A stretch of DNA of 64,000 bases from Allacma fusca (GCA_947179485.1 OX359250.1:8165873-8229872); one strand, 5' to 3'; shown: positions 1 to 10,027, numbered from the stretch's first letter. Program-made: numbers and translations. The notes: generated from the sequence alone by a model not told the origin.

Positions 1-498
1 CTTAATGCTACAAGTACCTAGGGTTGCCAATTTGACAACCCCGAGGCATTTTGTGTGCAGACAATTTGAGTAATTTCAATCCTGGGCATTTGTGACACTT
101 TGATTATTTATTGCAGTGAATATTTATACAAAATTGTTTCATGTTCTCGAAGTTTAAAAGCAAGTTTTTGGTTATGGAGTTTAGTATTAAAGAATTCGTC
201 CCAGTTAGTTATCCTAACCCCATACAAGAATTGTTCAATATCCATTTCGCGAGAACACAATTCATTTCATTCAGTAAGTTAATATTTTGACGTAGTAGCA
301 TTTGAATTTCGTCAGTGTTAAAATAAATCATAAATGACCTTAAATGATTTTTAAACCATTTGAAATAGGATACCCTTAACGCCTACGGAAAATTTCCAAA
401 ATCCCGGACATTTCTAATGGAAGTCGAAAAATAGACAATTAAACATTTTCAGTTGAACAGGTTCATGTCTTCTTGGGCACTTTTGATCGGCTAAACTT
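1..498. other. non-coding, no gene seen
   Basis: A+T-rich sequence without a convincing reading frame, RNA gene or terminal-repeat pair. The short open frames here have no recognisable domain. Confidence 0.5.
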
Positions 499-753
499 CC
501 AGTACCCGAGTAATAGCCGGGTACAAACACTGGGTACTCGGATATGGGTACAGGTTTTGGGTACATTACGTGTACGGGTAAATTGTGGGTACAGGTACTA
601 CATTGTAGTTTCAAGTAGGGGTACGGGTACTGAAATAATTTACCCGGGTACTTGGGTACGGGTATAGGAACAACATTTTGTCGTACCCGATAATCGGGTA
701 CGGGTACGGGTATGGGTACAGGTACACGGTTTCTGTACCCAGTCCGAGCACTG
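499..753. repeat. decayed GTACCC/GGGTAC-rich element end
   Basis: About 250 bp dominated by degenerate GTACCC and GGGTAC hexamers, closing with CCGAGCACTG at 744-753, which resembles the right terminus of the MITE at 1818-3017. No matching left terminus or 8-bp target duplication was found, so this is probably a deleted or rearranged copy of that family. Open frames across it are repeat translations, not genes. Confidence 0.6.
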
Positions 754-1817
754 TTACGTACATAGTGTCTGGAGTCGTTCTTTGTAAACACCTTTTTGCT
801 TTTATTCATCTTTTTTCCCTTCGTGGACATAATATATAGCTAGAACTGATTTTATTACAACGAGTAGGATAGAATGATGCTTAGTGAACACTGCGTGACC
901 AAGTAAGATTATGACAAATTACACTTTTACAAGTAATCATTTACTATTGAATTTTAATCTCAACTCCCACCTTGCACTCGCACTTTGAATTTTCTCTCCG
1001 TCTTTCGCTGGAAAAGGAAACTCAAGCACGTGGTACTTGCAAGCTAAATAGATGGATGTTGGAAATTGGTTGGAAATTTCCCTTGTTAATTTCCATTTAA
1101 AGTTGTGATTTTCAAATTTCGCTCCAAAACAAAATTTGAGGAATTTCAAAAAAAAAGATAATTTGAGATTTGAGGTTCAAATTACACAATATATTCAAAG
1201 GGAACAGACGCAAAAATCCAGTTTGTATTTGGCTTGTTGTACACATTGCTTTCTGTACCTTTTTATTATGACTTTCACAGTCATTTCAAATTTTTCAATT
1301 TACACAACTAATAATATTACTTGTTACTTTGTGATATAATACGCTGATTATATTTAAAAACTATAACAATAATATGTCTAAAATAATTTAATTTTTTTTC
1401 CGATTTTTAATTTTATGTTGTCAATACAAAAAAAAGTGTTTTTGAATTTCGGAATGAATACACTGAATTTAAATTAATTGAAATTCAATTGTTTTGTGCT
1501 GAGAAAATACACACTAATTGTACGTGTACTTCCGTTTAAAGGCGTCCACATCCTTTATTATTTTCACGATTACAGTCGTCTGCTGCATGCACTGAAATTT
1601 ATTAAATCGATTGTAGAAAATCAAATAAATTTAATAGGACGCTGAGCTACCATATGTACCTAACATCAAGTACAAATAATTAGTCTGCTGTTCATTGTTG
1701 GCCTGTTGGAAGTCCATGATCGTTATCCTGAACTTCGTTCTTAACATTTACCACAGGATCTCTGCAGAAGCGCTAGTGTTGGTGTCTTCACTTAGCAACT
1801 CTAACCCTATTTCGATC
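754..1817. other. non-coding, no gene seen
   Basis: A+T-rich, with homopolymer runs near 1380-1450. Nothing supports a gene, RNA or mobile element with recognisable ends. Confidence 0.45.
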
Positions 1818-3017
1818 CAGTGCTCGGCACGGGTACGAAAAATCGGTACCCGTACCCGTATCCGTACCCGAAGTGCGGGTATTACAATAACTGGTATCTA
1901 TACCCGTACCCATACCCGAGTATACGGGTACAAATTTTTCGTACCCGTACCCGCAATGTAATCGCAATCCATGTACCTGTACCCGTATTGTACCCGTACC
2001 CGAAAAATACTCGTAAATTGTACCCATACTCGGGTATCACAGTGTCGTACCCGTACTCGTACCTGGGTACTTTATTCAGATGTGTCTAAATGTAATACAC
2101 AGTACTTTATATGTATATTGAATGTATGACACCTTAGTAGGTAATTTGGACTAGCTAGAGCGGTATTTGACATAACTACACGCATTTTTGATTAGAAATA
2201 TAGTTATTTTTATCCTTTGATTGTTTATGGGTTGATGGGCTTGATTGACTTATTCGGTCTTTTCCACTAATTTTCTCATGTGTTCTCTCTGTGTACATAC
2301 AGTATAACTCATTAATATCTTGTTACAAATATCCGCCTTCTCCTAATCAACTGCCAGTAACCTAAAATAACTTACCATCCAACTAATCAGATCTCTAATT
2401 TGTAAAATATATTCATTGTGTGTAATGACGTATTATGTACGTGTCCCACAGACTCTGTATATGTAATTAGTGACAAAGCACTACATTATGAAGACGTTTT
2501 GTAAAAAAATTCGTTGCATACTATTCTCCACAACTATTTTGTTATTATTCCTCGCCTGTTTATTTATTTACGCTTCGTAAAACATATTTCCATAAAAGCA
2601 TTTAATTTAACAACATATTCTAAAATACATTTACTGTATGTTGTAAGGTTAAAAGGGTATTAACAATAAGCTATATGTATTCAGAAATACTAAAAATACC
2701 GACAAAAGTTTCCAACGTACGCGCATGATGGCAGAAATTCATCAAAATGTCTCAAATCTCAACGTATCCAAATACTCGGGTACAATTGTCACGGGTACGA
2801 GTAAATGACCCCATTATACCTGTACCCGGTGGGTATATACCCATTTTGAAATCCTTGTACCCGTACCCATACCCGTACCCACAATTTGGAGCCGACCAAA
2901 GTGTACGCGGGTAGTACCCGGAACTGTTCGGGTACAAAAAATCGGTACCCGGGTAGTACCCATACCCGTACTCGTACCCGTTTACCCGAGTATTACCCAT
3001 ACCCGTGCCGAGCACTG
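1818..3017. mobile_element. hAT-like MITE, GTACCC family, copy 1
   Basis: Seen: the element opens with CAGTGCTCGGCACGGGTA and closes with its near-complement TACCCGTGCCGAGCACTG. It is flanked by a perfect 8-bp duplication, TTTCGATC (1810-1817 and 3018-3025). About 240 bp at each end is filled with GTACCC-type hexamers in both orientations, so each end can fold on itself; the 700-bp core is plain A+T-rich DNA without coding potential. Known: 8-bp duplications with a YARNG terminus are typical of hAT transposons. Inferred: a non-autonomous hAT derivative. A relative at 29965-32396 shares both ends and parts of the core. Confidence 0.88.
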
Positions 3018-3265
3018 TTTCGATCAAACCTATTTTGTAATATTACCTTACCAAACCTGACCATCTATTTTTGCCTTCTGTGAATTAGATTTGACCGAGA
3101 CATATATTGTCTTGTAGCTAGTATTAAGCTTAAACTTGACAGATGATTTGCTTTGATCTAAGCTTGAATTTGACACATACCTGACCATGATCTGCACTTG
3201 ACTTTCCATATAAGTAGTAATGTTTATGGAATCATTTTTACTTTTCCTGCCCTCGGGGGTTTTTC

Positions 3266-3373
3266 CCTCGAGTGTATGTATGTGTGTGTATTCCGTGTGT
3301 ATATATGTATGTATATATGTGTATGTATGTGTATTTATGTGTGTGTATTCCGTGTGTATATATGTATGTATAT
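3266..3373 (+). repeat. 57-bp minisatellite, left fragment
   Basis: TGTGTATTCCGTG and TATATGTATG blocks match the array that resumes at 10028. The LTR retrotransposon pair at 3374-10027 has split the minisatellite. The flank on both sides is ATAT, so a 4-bp target duplication fits but cannot be proved within a simple repeat. Confidence 0.8.
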
Positions 3374-3657
3374 TGTAATGGTAAGAGGTAGTGTAGCTCA
3401 GACTTATTATAAGATAGTGTAGGGTGGCTCAGTGGTAGAGTAGTAAAGATAGGTCAAATTATGTCAAGAGCTAAACCAGGAATGACCTCCCTTAATTTAT
3501 TCAACAGAATAGATGGTAGTCGTTTAGTTAGGTAAGCATCGTGTAATAAGCATTGGTTAATATCTTTCGTAATATTATAAATTCATTATTTCTAAAACTA
3601 GTAATAATTGTTTGACTCAATAATAACAACTATGGTTATTCTAATAATGTCGTAACA
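3374..3657 (-). repeat. LTR, distal (3' on minus strand)
   Basis: 284 bp, TG to CA, identical by eye to the LTRs at 6559 and 9744. On the minus strand it contains AATAAA, a possible polyadenylation signal. On the plus strand it contains GGTGGCTCAGTGG, which resembles a tRNA A box by chance or descent, but there is no B box, so no tRNA gene is called. Confidence 0.88.
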
Positions 3658-3669
3658 CTTCTCCTTCCC
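3658..3669 (-). promoter_or_regulatory. polypurine tract
   Basis: Reads GGGAAGGAGAAG on the minus strand immediately before the LTR that starts TGTTACGAC. This is the expected position for priming of plus-strand DNA synthesis in LTR retrotransposons. The second unit has the same tract at 6843-6854. Confidence 0.75.
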
Positions 3670-3800
3670 GGGGTGGGGTGTTTTGAGACTGGGATATCTC
3701 TCCGTCATGGGGGTGTTATAGGTCAATCACTTATAACTGTAGGTTTCTGGTCATAGCAATGGATTGGAAATTAATTAATTAACGTTTATTCTGGTAGAAG

Positions 3801-4526
3801 TCATGGTGTTCTTGATTGCATTGTTATCCATTGTCTGAAGGCATAGCAGTCACGTAGTTTGTGATTGCCAGTATTACAGAATGAACAAATTGGTGGTAAT
3901 GTTGTGTTTGAGGCATTTGGTAAATTGGAGGTAGGGTAATTCTTGTATTCTGTACAGTGGTTGCTAAAGTGTCTTCGTTGCTGTAAGTCCTTTTTTGGGA
4001 AGCTGACATGTCTTTTATTGCAGTTGTTCTTATGATGGTATTTATGTTGGCTATTCCATCTCAGTTGTTTGCTCAGTTCTCTGAAACTATTTGTTTGGGG
4101 AAGACTGCAAAAATTATTGGGAGATGAGGAATAATTATTTATTCGCTTGCTGGATATTGCATTCTTGAATGCTGTGCGGGGTAGTGTGGGAATTTCGATC
4201 ATGTGTCGGTATAGTTCTTCTAGAACAGGCATTTGATGTTGGGAGTTAGAGATGTTTTTCTTGGTAGTGGAATGAATTCGGTGGTGTCGTGGATCAGATC
4301 CTTGTCGCGGGAAGTAACGGGGATAATCTGGGGTATATGGAGCGTTGGGGAACGTTTTGGGAATAGGGGAGAACGAAGGTGGATGTATCCGTTTTGGTGG
4401 GGGAGTGGGAGGACTATTAAATACAATTGACATTAATGGGACAAGCTTTGGGATGGTTCTGGAATTGTTGATACGGTGGGAGGTTTCCGGGATGGCTTGT
4501 GTAGCCTGATGATCTCCCTTCTTCAC
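3801..4526 (-). CDS. second CCHC-knuckle protein of LTR element, copy 1
   Basis: 241 residues, rich in Pro, Ser, Asn and His, ending in a retroviral-type zinc knuckle, CSFCNTGNHKLRDC (CX2CX4HX4C), about 20 residues from the C terminus. No matrix- or capsid-like fold is obvious in the basic, proline-rich N-terminal part. The knuckle closely resembles the one in the upstream gag frame (4535-5500), so the two proteins probably share a nucleic-acid binding tail through duplication. Likely role, by inference, is RNA binding. It lies last before the 3' LTR. Confidence 0.65.
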   Translation of the reverse strand: MKKGDHQATQAIPETSHRINNSRTIPKLVPLMSIVFNSPPTPPPKRIHPPSFSPIPKTFPNAPYTPDYPRYFPRQGSDPRHHRIHSTTKKNISNSQHQMPVLEELYRHMIEIPTLPRTAFKNAISSKRINNYSSSPNNFCSLPQTNSFRELSKQLRWNSQHKYHHKNNCNKRHVSFPKKDLQQRRHFSNHCTEYKNYPTSNLPNASNTTLPPICSFCNTGNHKLRDCYAFRQWITMQSRTP

Positions 4527-4534
4527 CAGGCTAT

Positions 4535-5500
4535 TTAGTTTTCCGATCGCCAGTATTGGTCCTCGTTTGAAGGGTAGTGGTCATTGATTGAATCGTAGAT
4601 TGTATTTAGATGATAAAGTTGATGTGGGCTGCGATTAGGAAATTGTTGTTCGAGTTGTCCAAATTGTTGTTGAGTTGTAGGGTCGTTTCGTCGTTGATAG
4701 TTATTATTTGGGTTGCTGGTAACGATACTAGTCTCATTTAGCCATCGTTTGAAAGATCGACAATCTCGTAGCTTGTGGGTGTTTGTATTGCAGAATGAAC
4801 AAGTATGGGCTGTGGTTGCTGTTGTTTGGAAAGATGTAGTTGGCATTTGATTTGATGTATTCGGTGTTGGTAGCAGAGGTTGGTTGAAATTTGTCATTGG
4901 GTATTCATAAAGTTTCGTTATGGGCATTGCAGATTGTTGTTGTGGGGGTTGAGAGTGTTGAGATTGTAATTTGGAAGTATAGAACTCCAGCTGTTTTTGG
5001 AACTGGTCGATGGTACCATCAGCTCCAAGTTTCAATTGGATATTCCAGGTTAGTTCCTGAGGTAGTCCTTGGTATAGATAATCAAGTTTACAAGAGTCAG
5101 TCATTGTGGGGTCCATACGTTTGAATATACTTAATTTCTTGTAGATATAATCACGGGCGTTGTCTGTTTCGGCTGTGAATGTGGTGGTAAGATTTTCAGC
5201 TGTTGCGATGGCTTTATCGTTCTTTTCTGAAAATGCTTTCTGAATTTGTTCCTCGAATTCCTTGAAACGCTGTTGGGAGTTGGCGATATTTAAATTCTCC
5301 AGAAAATTGTCGTTGGAAAAGTTCCACCAGTGTAGAGCAGTTCCTTGGAGCAGAGAATCCATATTTTCGAATTTCCATTTGTCAGTCAGCTTGAAGTGAG
5401 TACATCTATAGTTCAAGGATTTCAGCCAAGCTTTACATGAGGATTGTCCATCGTAGGTGGGAATATTGGAGAATATTTCGTTCGGTAAAAAGGAAGTCAT
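4535..5500 (-). CDS. Gag-like protein with CCHC knuckle, copy 1
   Basis: 321 residues. The N-terminal 150 residues follow the Retrotrans_gag pattern: IPTYDG, then KAWLKSL, a tryptophan-rich segment with LLQGTALHWW, then an FKEFEEQIQKAFSEK helix. A Gln/Pro/Thr-rich linker follows, then the zinc knuckle CSFCNTNTHKLRDC near residue 245. Known: such proteins form the particle and bind element RNA. The start is the first ATG of the domain and lies right behind the preceding frame (5503-5877). Subfamily (Ty3-like or other) was not settled because no pol is present. Confidence 0.82.
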   Translation of the reverse strand: MTSFLPNEIFSNIPTYDGQSSCKAWLKSLNYRCTHFKLTDKWKFENMDSLLQGTALHWWNFSNDNFLENLNIANSQQRFKEFEEQIQKAFSEKNDKAIATAENLTTTFTAETDNARDYIYKKLSIFKRMDPTMTDSCKLDYLYQGLPQELTWNIQLKLGADGTIDQFQKQLEFYTSKLQSQHSQPPQQQSAMPITKLYEYPMTNFNQPLLPTPNTSNQMPTTSFQTTATTAHTCSFCNTNTHKLRDCRSFKRWLNETSIVTSNPNNNYQRRNDPTTQQQFGQLEQQFPNRSPHQLYHLNTIYDSINDHYPSNEDQYWRSEN

Positions 5501-5502
5501 GT

Positions 5503-5877
5503 TTAGTATCTATGCATCCACTCTTGTCCGTCTGGATCAGTCAAATCAATATTTGCCAGTATAGGGTTATTGACGAAGTCTTCAAGGGTGCGTTGTTGAT
5601 AGGTAACTGAGATGTTTGCTAATTGTTCGTAGATGTAGGAGGTATTAACTTTTAATTGGATGGTGACAATGTCGTCTTCGTGTTTTGAATAGAAAATGGT
5701 GTTGGTAGTGGCAATGTGAATGTTGATTTCCAAAGATGGATCAGTTGGTAAGGTGTATTGCTTTAATAAGGTAAAGTCTGGATAGTGGTAATCGTCAGGT
5801 GAAACGTAAGCAAAGATATTGATAAGGACCATGGGGTTGGCAGTGAGAGATATTTCCGGTCGCGGTGACTTCCACAC
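5503..5877 (-). CDS. unassigned 124-residue protein of LTR element, copy 1
   Basis: First frame after the leader, starting MWKSPRPEISL and ending just before the gag-like frame. It is mixed alpha/beta in character, with no membrane segment, no cysteine motif and no similarity I recognise. Its place between the structured leader and gag suggests expression from the same transcript. Function unknown. Confidence 0.6.
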   Translation of the reverse strand: MWKSPRPEISLTANPMVLINIFAYVSPDDYHYPDFTLLKQYTLPTDPSLEINIHIATTNTIFYSKHEDDIVTIQLKVNTSYIYEQLANISVTYQQRTLEDFVNNPILANIDLTDPDGQEWMHRY

Positions 5878-5963
5878 TAGTTCTCTAAGTGTTTATAAAT
5901 TTTGAAAAAATTGGGCAGGGGTTCCCCCTAAATTTGCACTTTTTTTATTTTTATTATTTTTTA

Positions 5964-6330
5964 TAACCCGGAATAATCCGAAGATTCGCCGTAGGTTAAT
6001 AATAATATCCCGGAAAGTCAGGTGACAAACCGTAGGATATTCACTGTCGAAATTAACCCGGAAAGTCTAAAGACCTACCGTAGGTTATAAAAGAAGTATG
6101 TAGGAGGAGTAATTTCCCGGTAAAAGTTTTTAAACTCAACCGTAGAAAATTACAGAAAGTAAAAAATTCAATAATCCGGAAAGTCGTTAAGACCTACCGT
6201 AGATTATGAATAAATATCACTTCACGATATTCCGGTAAAGGTTGTTAAACCCAACCGTAGAATATCACACTAAATAACACACTAATTAATTTTCACAACC
6301 CGGCAAGTCGTATTGACCTACCGTAGGTTG
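5964..6330 (-). repeat. seven covarying hairpins in LTR-element leader, copy 1
   Basis: Seven units of 35-45 nt lie at 5964-5998, 6004-6041, 6054-6087, 6109-6153, 6171-6207, 6226-6266 and 6296-6330. Written on the plus strand, each is: outer stem, CGG, three-base loop, inner stem and loop, loop, CCG-TA, outer stem. Outer stems differ but pair (TAACC/GGTTA, AATATCC/GGATATT, ATAATC/GATTAT, GATATTC/GAATATC, CAACC/GGTTG; one mismatch in the fourth unit). Inner stems also change together (GTC/GAC, GGTT/AACC, AGTTT/AAACT, AATC/GATT). CGG and CCGTA are invariant. The block lies between the 5' LTR and the first ATG on the element's sense strand, so a Gag-binding, packaging or translation element is the natural inference. 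Confidence 0.85.
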
Positions 6331-6558
6331 AGAAAAAATGAGATTACACAAGGAGGTAAATTGTATTCGTAAAATGTTACTCGTGATGAGTAGTGTAAAT
6401 GGAGGTTGGTGTCACTGATTGTAAAAAAATGTAATTGTGTAAAAAAAATGTAAATAATGTAATTCGTCACTGTGTAATGGGTGTGAAATGACACTCGAAG
6501 GTAGAGAGTAAAATAAATACCGTGAAATGAGAGGAAAGGTCACTAAAAACCGGCGCCT

Positions 6559-6842
6559 TGTAATGGTAAGAGGTAGTGTAGCTCAGACTTATTATAAGAT
6601 AGTGTAGGGTGGCTCAGTGGTAGAGTAGTAAAGATAGGTCAAATTATGTCAAGAGCTAAACCAGGAATGACCTCCCTTAATTTATTCAACAGAATAGATG
6701 GTAGTCGTTTAGTTAGGTAAGCATCGTGTAATAAGCATTGGTTAATATCTTTCGTAATATTATAAATTCATTATTTCTAAAACTAGTAATAATTGTTTGA
6801 CTCAATAATAACAACTATGGTTATTCTAATAATGTCGTAACA
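6559..6842 (-). repeat. shared middle LTR
   Basis: Identical by eye to the outer LTRs. It serves as the 5' LTR of the unit at 3374-6842 and the 3' LTR of the unit at 6559-10027. Next to it on the internal side (minus strand) is a GC-rich GGCGCCGG stretch that could be the primer-binding site; I could not assign a tRNA. Confidence 0.88.
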
Positions 6843-6985
6843 CTTCTCCTTCCCGGGGTGGGGTGTTTTGAGACTGGGATATCTCTCCGTCATGGGGGTG
6901 TTATAGGTCAATCACTTATAACTGTAGGTTTCTGGTCATAGCAATGGATTGGAAATTAATTAATTAACGTTTATTCTGGTAGAAG

Positions 6986-7711
6986 TCATGGTGTTCTTGA
7001 TTGCATTGTTATCCATTGTCTGAAGGCATAGCAGTCACGTAGTTTGTGATTGCCAGTATTACAGAATGAACAAATTGGTGGTAATGTTGTGTTTGAGGCA
7101 TTTGGTAAATTGGAGGTAGGGTAATTCTTGTATTCTGTACAGTGGTTGCTAAAGTGTCTTCGTTGCTGTAAGTCCTTTTTTGGGAAGCTGACATGTCTTT
7201 TATTGCAGTTGTTCTTATGATGGTATTTATGTTGGCTATTCCATCTCAGTTGTTTGCTCAGTTCTCTGAAACTATTTGTTTGGGGAAGACTGCAAAAATT
7301 ATTGGGAGATGAGGAATAATTATTTATTCGCTTGCTGGATATTGCATTCTTGAATGCTGTGCGGGGTAGTGTGGGAATTTCGATCATGTGTCGGTATAGT
7401 TCTTCTAGAACAGGCATTTGATGTTGGGAGTTAGAGATGTTTTTCTTGGTAGTGGAATGAATTCGGTGGTGTCGTGGATCAGATCCTTGTCGCGGGAAGT
7501 AACGGGGATAATCTGGGGTATATGGAGCGTTGGGGAACGTTTTGGGAATAGGGGAGAACGAAGGTGGATGTATCCGTTTTGGTGGGGGAGTGGGAGGACT
7601 ATTAAATACAATTGACATTAATGGGACAAGCTTTGGGATGGTTCTGGAATTGTTGATACGGTGGGAGGTTTCCGGGATGGCTTGTGTAGCCTGATGATCT
7701 CCCTTCTTCAC
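6986..7711 (-). CDS. second CCHC-knuckle protein, copy 2
   Basis: Same 241-residue protein as at 3801-4526, in the second tandem unit, offset by 3185 bp, with no difference in translation. It carries the same C-terminal CSFCNTGNHKLRDC knuckle. Confidence 0.65.
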   Translation of the reverse strand: MKKGDHQATQAIPETSHRINNSRTIPKLVPLMSIVFNSPPTPPPKRIHPPSFSPIPKTFPNAPYTPDYPRYFPRQGSDPRHHRIHSTTKKNISNSQHQMPVLEELYRHMIEIPTLPRTAFKNAISSKRINNYSSSPNNFCSLPQTNSFRELSKQLRWNSQHKYHHKNNCNKRHVSFPKKDLQQRRHFSNHCTEYKNYPTSNLPNASNTTLPPICSFCNTGNHKLRDCYAFRQWITMQSRTP

Positions 7712-7719
7712 CAGGCTAT

Positions 7720-8685
7720 TTAGTTTTCCGATCGCCAGTATTGGTCCTCGTTTGAAGGGTAGTGGTCATTGATTGAATCGTAGATTGTATTTAGATGATA
7801 AAGTTGATGTGGGCTGCGATTAGGAAATTGTTGTTCGAGTTGTCCAAATTGTTGTTGAGTTGTAGGGTCGTTTCGTCGTTGATAGTTATTATTTGGGTTG
7901 CTGGTAACGATACTAGTCTCATTTAGCCATCGTTTGAAAGATCGACAATCTCGTAGCTTGTGGGTGTTTGTATTGCAGAATGAACAAGTATGGGCTGTGG
8001 TTGCTGTTGTTTGGAAAGATGTAGTTGGCATTTGATTTGATGTATTCGGTGTTGGTAGCAGAGGTTGGTTGAAATTTGTCATTGGGTATTCATAAAGTTT
8101 CGTTATGGGCATTGCAGATTGTTGTTGTGGGGGTTGAGAGTGTTGAGATTGTAATTTGGAAGTATAGAACTCCAGCTGTTTTTGGAACTGGTCGATGGTA
8201 CCATCAGCTCCAAGTTTCAATTGGATATTCCAGGTTAGTTCCTGAGGTAGTCCTTGGTATAGATAATCAAGTTTACAAGAGTCAGTCATTGTGGGGTCCA
8301 TACGTTTGAATATACTTAATTTCTTGTAGATATAATCACGGGCGTTGTCTGTTTCGGCTGTGAATGTGGTGGTAAGATTTTCAGCTGTTGCGATGGCTTT
8401 ATCGTTCTTTTCTGAAAATGCTTTCTGAATTTGTTCCTCGAATTCCTTGAAACGCTGTTGGGAGTTGGCGATATTTAAATTCTCCAGAAAATTGTCGTTG
8501 GAAAAGTTCCACCAGTGTAGAGCAGTTCCTTGGAGCAGAGAATCCATATTTTCGAATTTCCATTTGTCAGTCAGCTTGAAGTGAGTACATCTATAGTTCA
8601 AGGATTTCAGCCAAGCTTTACATGAGGATTGTCCATCGTAGGTGGGAATATTGGAGAATATTTCGTTCGGTAAAAAGGAAGTCAT
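7720..8685 (-). CDS. Gag-like protein with CCHC knuckle, copy 2
   Basis: Same 321-residue Retrotrans_gag-type protein as at 4535-5500, identical in translation. Identity of both units across all coding frames supports a very recent duplication or an assembly repeat. Confidence 0.82.
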   Translation of the reverse strand: MTSFLPNEIFSNIPTYDGQSSCKAWLKSLNYRCTHFKLTDKWKFENMDSLLQGTALHWWNFSNDNFLENLNIANSQQRFKEFEEQIQKAFSEKNDKAIATAENLTTTFTAETDNARDYIYKKLSIFKRMDPTMTDSCKLDYLYQGLPQELTWNIQLKLGADGTIDQFQKQLEFYTSKLQSQHSQPPQQQSAMPITKLYEYPMTNFNQPLLPTPNTSNQMPTTSFQTTATTAHTCSFCNTNTHKLRDCRSFKRWLNETSIVTSNPNNNYQRRNDPTTQQQFGQLEQQFPNRSPHQLYHLNTIYDSINDHYPSNEDQYWRSEN

Positions 8686-8687
8686 GT

Positions 8688-9062
8688 TTAGTATCTATGC
8701 ATCCACTCTTGTCCGTCTGGATCAGTCAAATCAATATTTGCCAGTATAGGGTTATTGACGAAGTCTTCAAGGGTGCGTTGTTGATAGGTAACTGAGATGT
8801 TTGCTAATTGTTCGTAGATGTAGGAGGTATTAACTTTTAATTGGATGGTGACAATGTCGTCTTCGTGTTTTGAATAGAAAATGGTGTTGGTAGTGGCAAT
8901 GTGAATGTTGATTTCCAAAGATGGATCAGTTGGTAAGGTGTATTGCTTTAATAAGGTAAAGTCTGGATAGTGGTAATCGTCAGGTGAAACGTAAGCAAAG
9001 ATATTGATAAGGACCATGGGGTTGGCAGTGAGAGATATTTCCGGTCGCGGTGACTTCCACAC
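8688..9062 (-). CDS. unassigned 124-residue protein, copy 2
   Basis: Same as the frame at 5503-5877; identical translation, function unknown. Confidence 0.6.
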   Translation of the reverse strand: MWKSPRPEISLTANPMVLINIFAYVSPDDYHYPDFTLLKQYTLPTDPSLEINIHIATTNTIFYSKHEDDIVTIQLKVNTSYIYEQLANISVTYQQRTLEDFVNNPILANIDLTDPDGQEWMHRY

Positions 9063-9148
9063 TAGTTCTCTAAGTGTTTATAAATTTTGAAAAAATTGGG
9101 CAGGGGTTCCCCCTAAATTTGCACTTTTTTTATTTTTATTATTTTTTA

Positions 9149-9515
9149 TAACCCGGAATAATCCGAAGATTCGCCGTAGGTTAATAATAATATCCCGGAA
9201 AGTCAGGTGACAAACCGTAGGATATTCACTGTCGAAATTAACCCGGAAAGTCTAAAGACCTACCGTAGGTTATAAAAGAAGTATGTAGGAGGAGTAATTT
9301 CCCGGTAAAAGTTTTTAAACTCAACCGTAGAAAATTACAGAAAGTAAAAAATTCAATAATCCGGAAAGTCGTTAAGACCTACCGTAGATTATGAATAAAT
9401 ATCACTTCACGATATTCCGGTAAAGGTTGTTAAACCCAACCGTAGAATATCACACTAAATAACACACTAATTAATTTTCACAACCCGGCAAGTCGTATTG
9501 ACCTACCGTAGGTTG
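9149..9515 (-). repeat. seven covarying hairpins, copy 2
   Basis: Exact counterpart of the array at 5964-6330, shifted by 3185 bp, in the leader of the second unit. Being identical to copy 1, it adds no independent covariation; the covariation evidence is between the seven hairpins within a unit. Confidence 0.85.
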
Positions 9516-9743
9516 AGAAAAAATGAGATTACACAAGGAGGTAAATTGTATTCGTAAAATGTTACTCGTGATGAGTAGTGTAAATGGAGGTTGGTGTCAC
9601 TGATTGTAAAAAAATGTAATTGTGTAAAAAAAATGTAAATAATGTAATTCGTCACTGTGTAATGGGTGTGAAATGACACTCGAAGGTAGAGAGTAAAATA
9701 AATACCGTGAAATGAGAGGAAAGGTCACTAAAAACCGGCGCCT

Positions 9744-10027
9744 TGTAATGGTAAGAGGTAGTGTAGCTCAGACTTATTATAAGATAGTGTAGGGTGGCTC
9801 AGTGGTAGAGTAGTAAAGATAGGTCAAATTATGTCAAGAGCTAAACCAGGAATGACCTCCCTTAATTTATTCAACAGAATAGATGGTAGTCGTTTAGTTA
9901 GGTAAGCATCGTGTAATAAGCATTGGTTAATATCTTTCGTAATATTATAAATTCATTATTTCTAAAACTAGTAATAATTGTTTGACTCAATAATAACAAC
10001 TATGGTTATTCTAATAATGTCGTAACA
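9744..10027 (-). repeat. LTR, proximal (5' on minus strand)
   Basis: Third copy of the 284-bp LTR, ending AACA at 10027, after which the interrupted minisatellite resumes with ATATATGTG. Confidence 0.88.

Larger units (their letters stand above)
3374..10027 (-). mobile_element. tandem gag-only LTR retrotransposon (LTR-int-LTR-int-LTR)
   Basis: Three 284-bp direct repeats beginning TG and ending CA (3374, 6559, 9744) enclose two 2.9-kb internal regions that are identical as far as can be read by eye. The gag frames and a polypurine tract (GGGAAGGAGAAG, minus strand, directly next to each downstream LTR) set the orientation as minus. Only gag-type and unassigned proteins are present; no protease, reverse transcriptase, RNase H or integrase is visible, so the element is non-autonomous and must use another element's enzymes. 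As a gag-only element it looks whole. Identical LTRs indicate a very young insertion. The tandem form fits LTR-LTR recombination between copies, or an assembly duplication. Confidence 0.9.

Noticed and set aside
1818-2089. GTACCC-rich frames (Tyr/Pro/Thr/Arg pseudo-proteins) and telomere-like repeats
   Set aside because: Frames translate the hexamer array; the motif is not a known telomere repeat and lies within defined transposon ends with target duplications.
3374-3657. tRNA gene or tRNA-derived SINE in the LTR (A-box-like GGTGGCTCAGTGG)
   Set aside because: No B box, no cloverleaf, and the sequence lies within a clear LTR.
5964-6330. Hammerhead ribozymes
   Set aside because: The units lack the CTGATGA and GAAA core; the invariant blocks are CGG and CCGTA.
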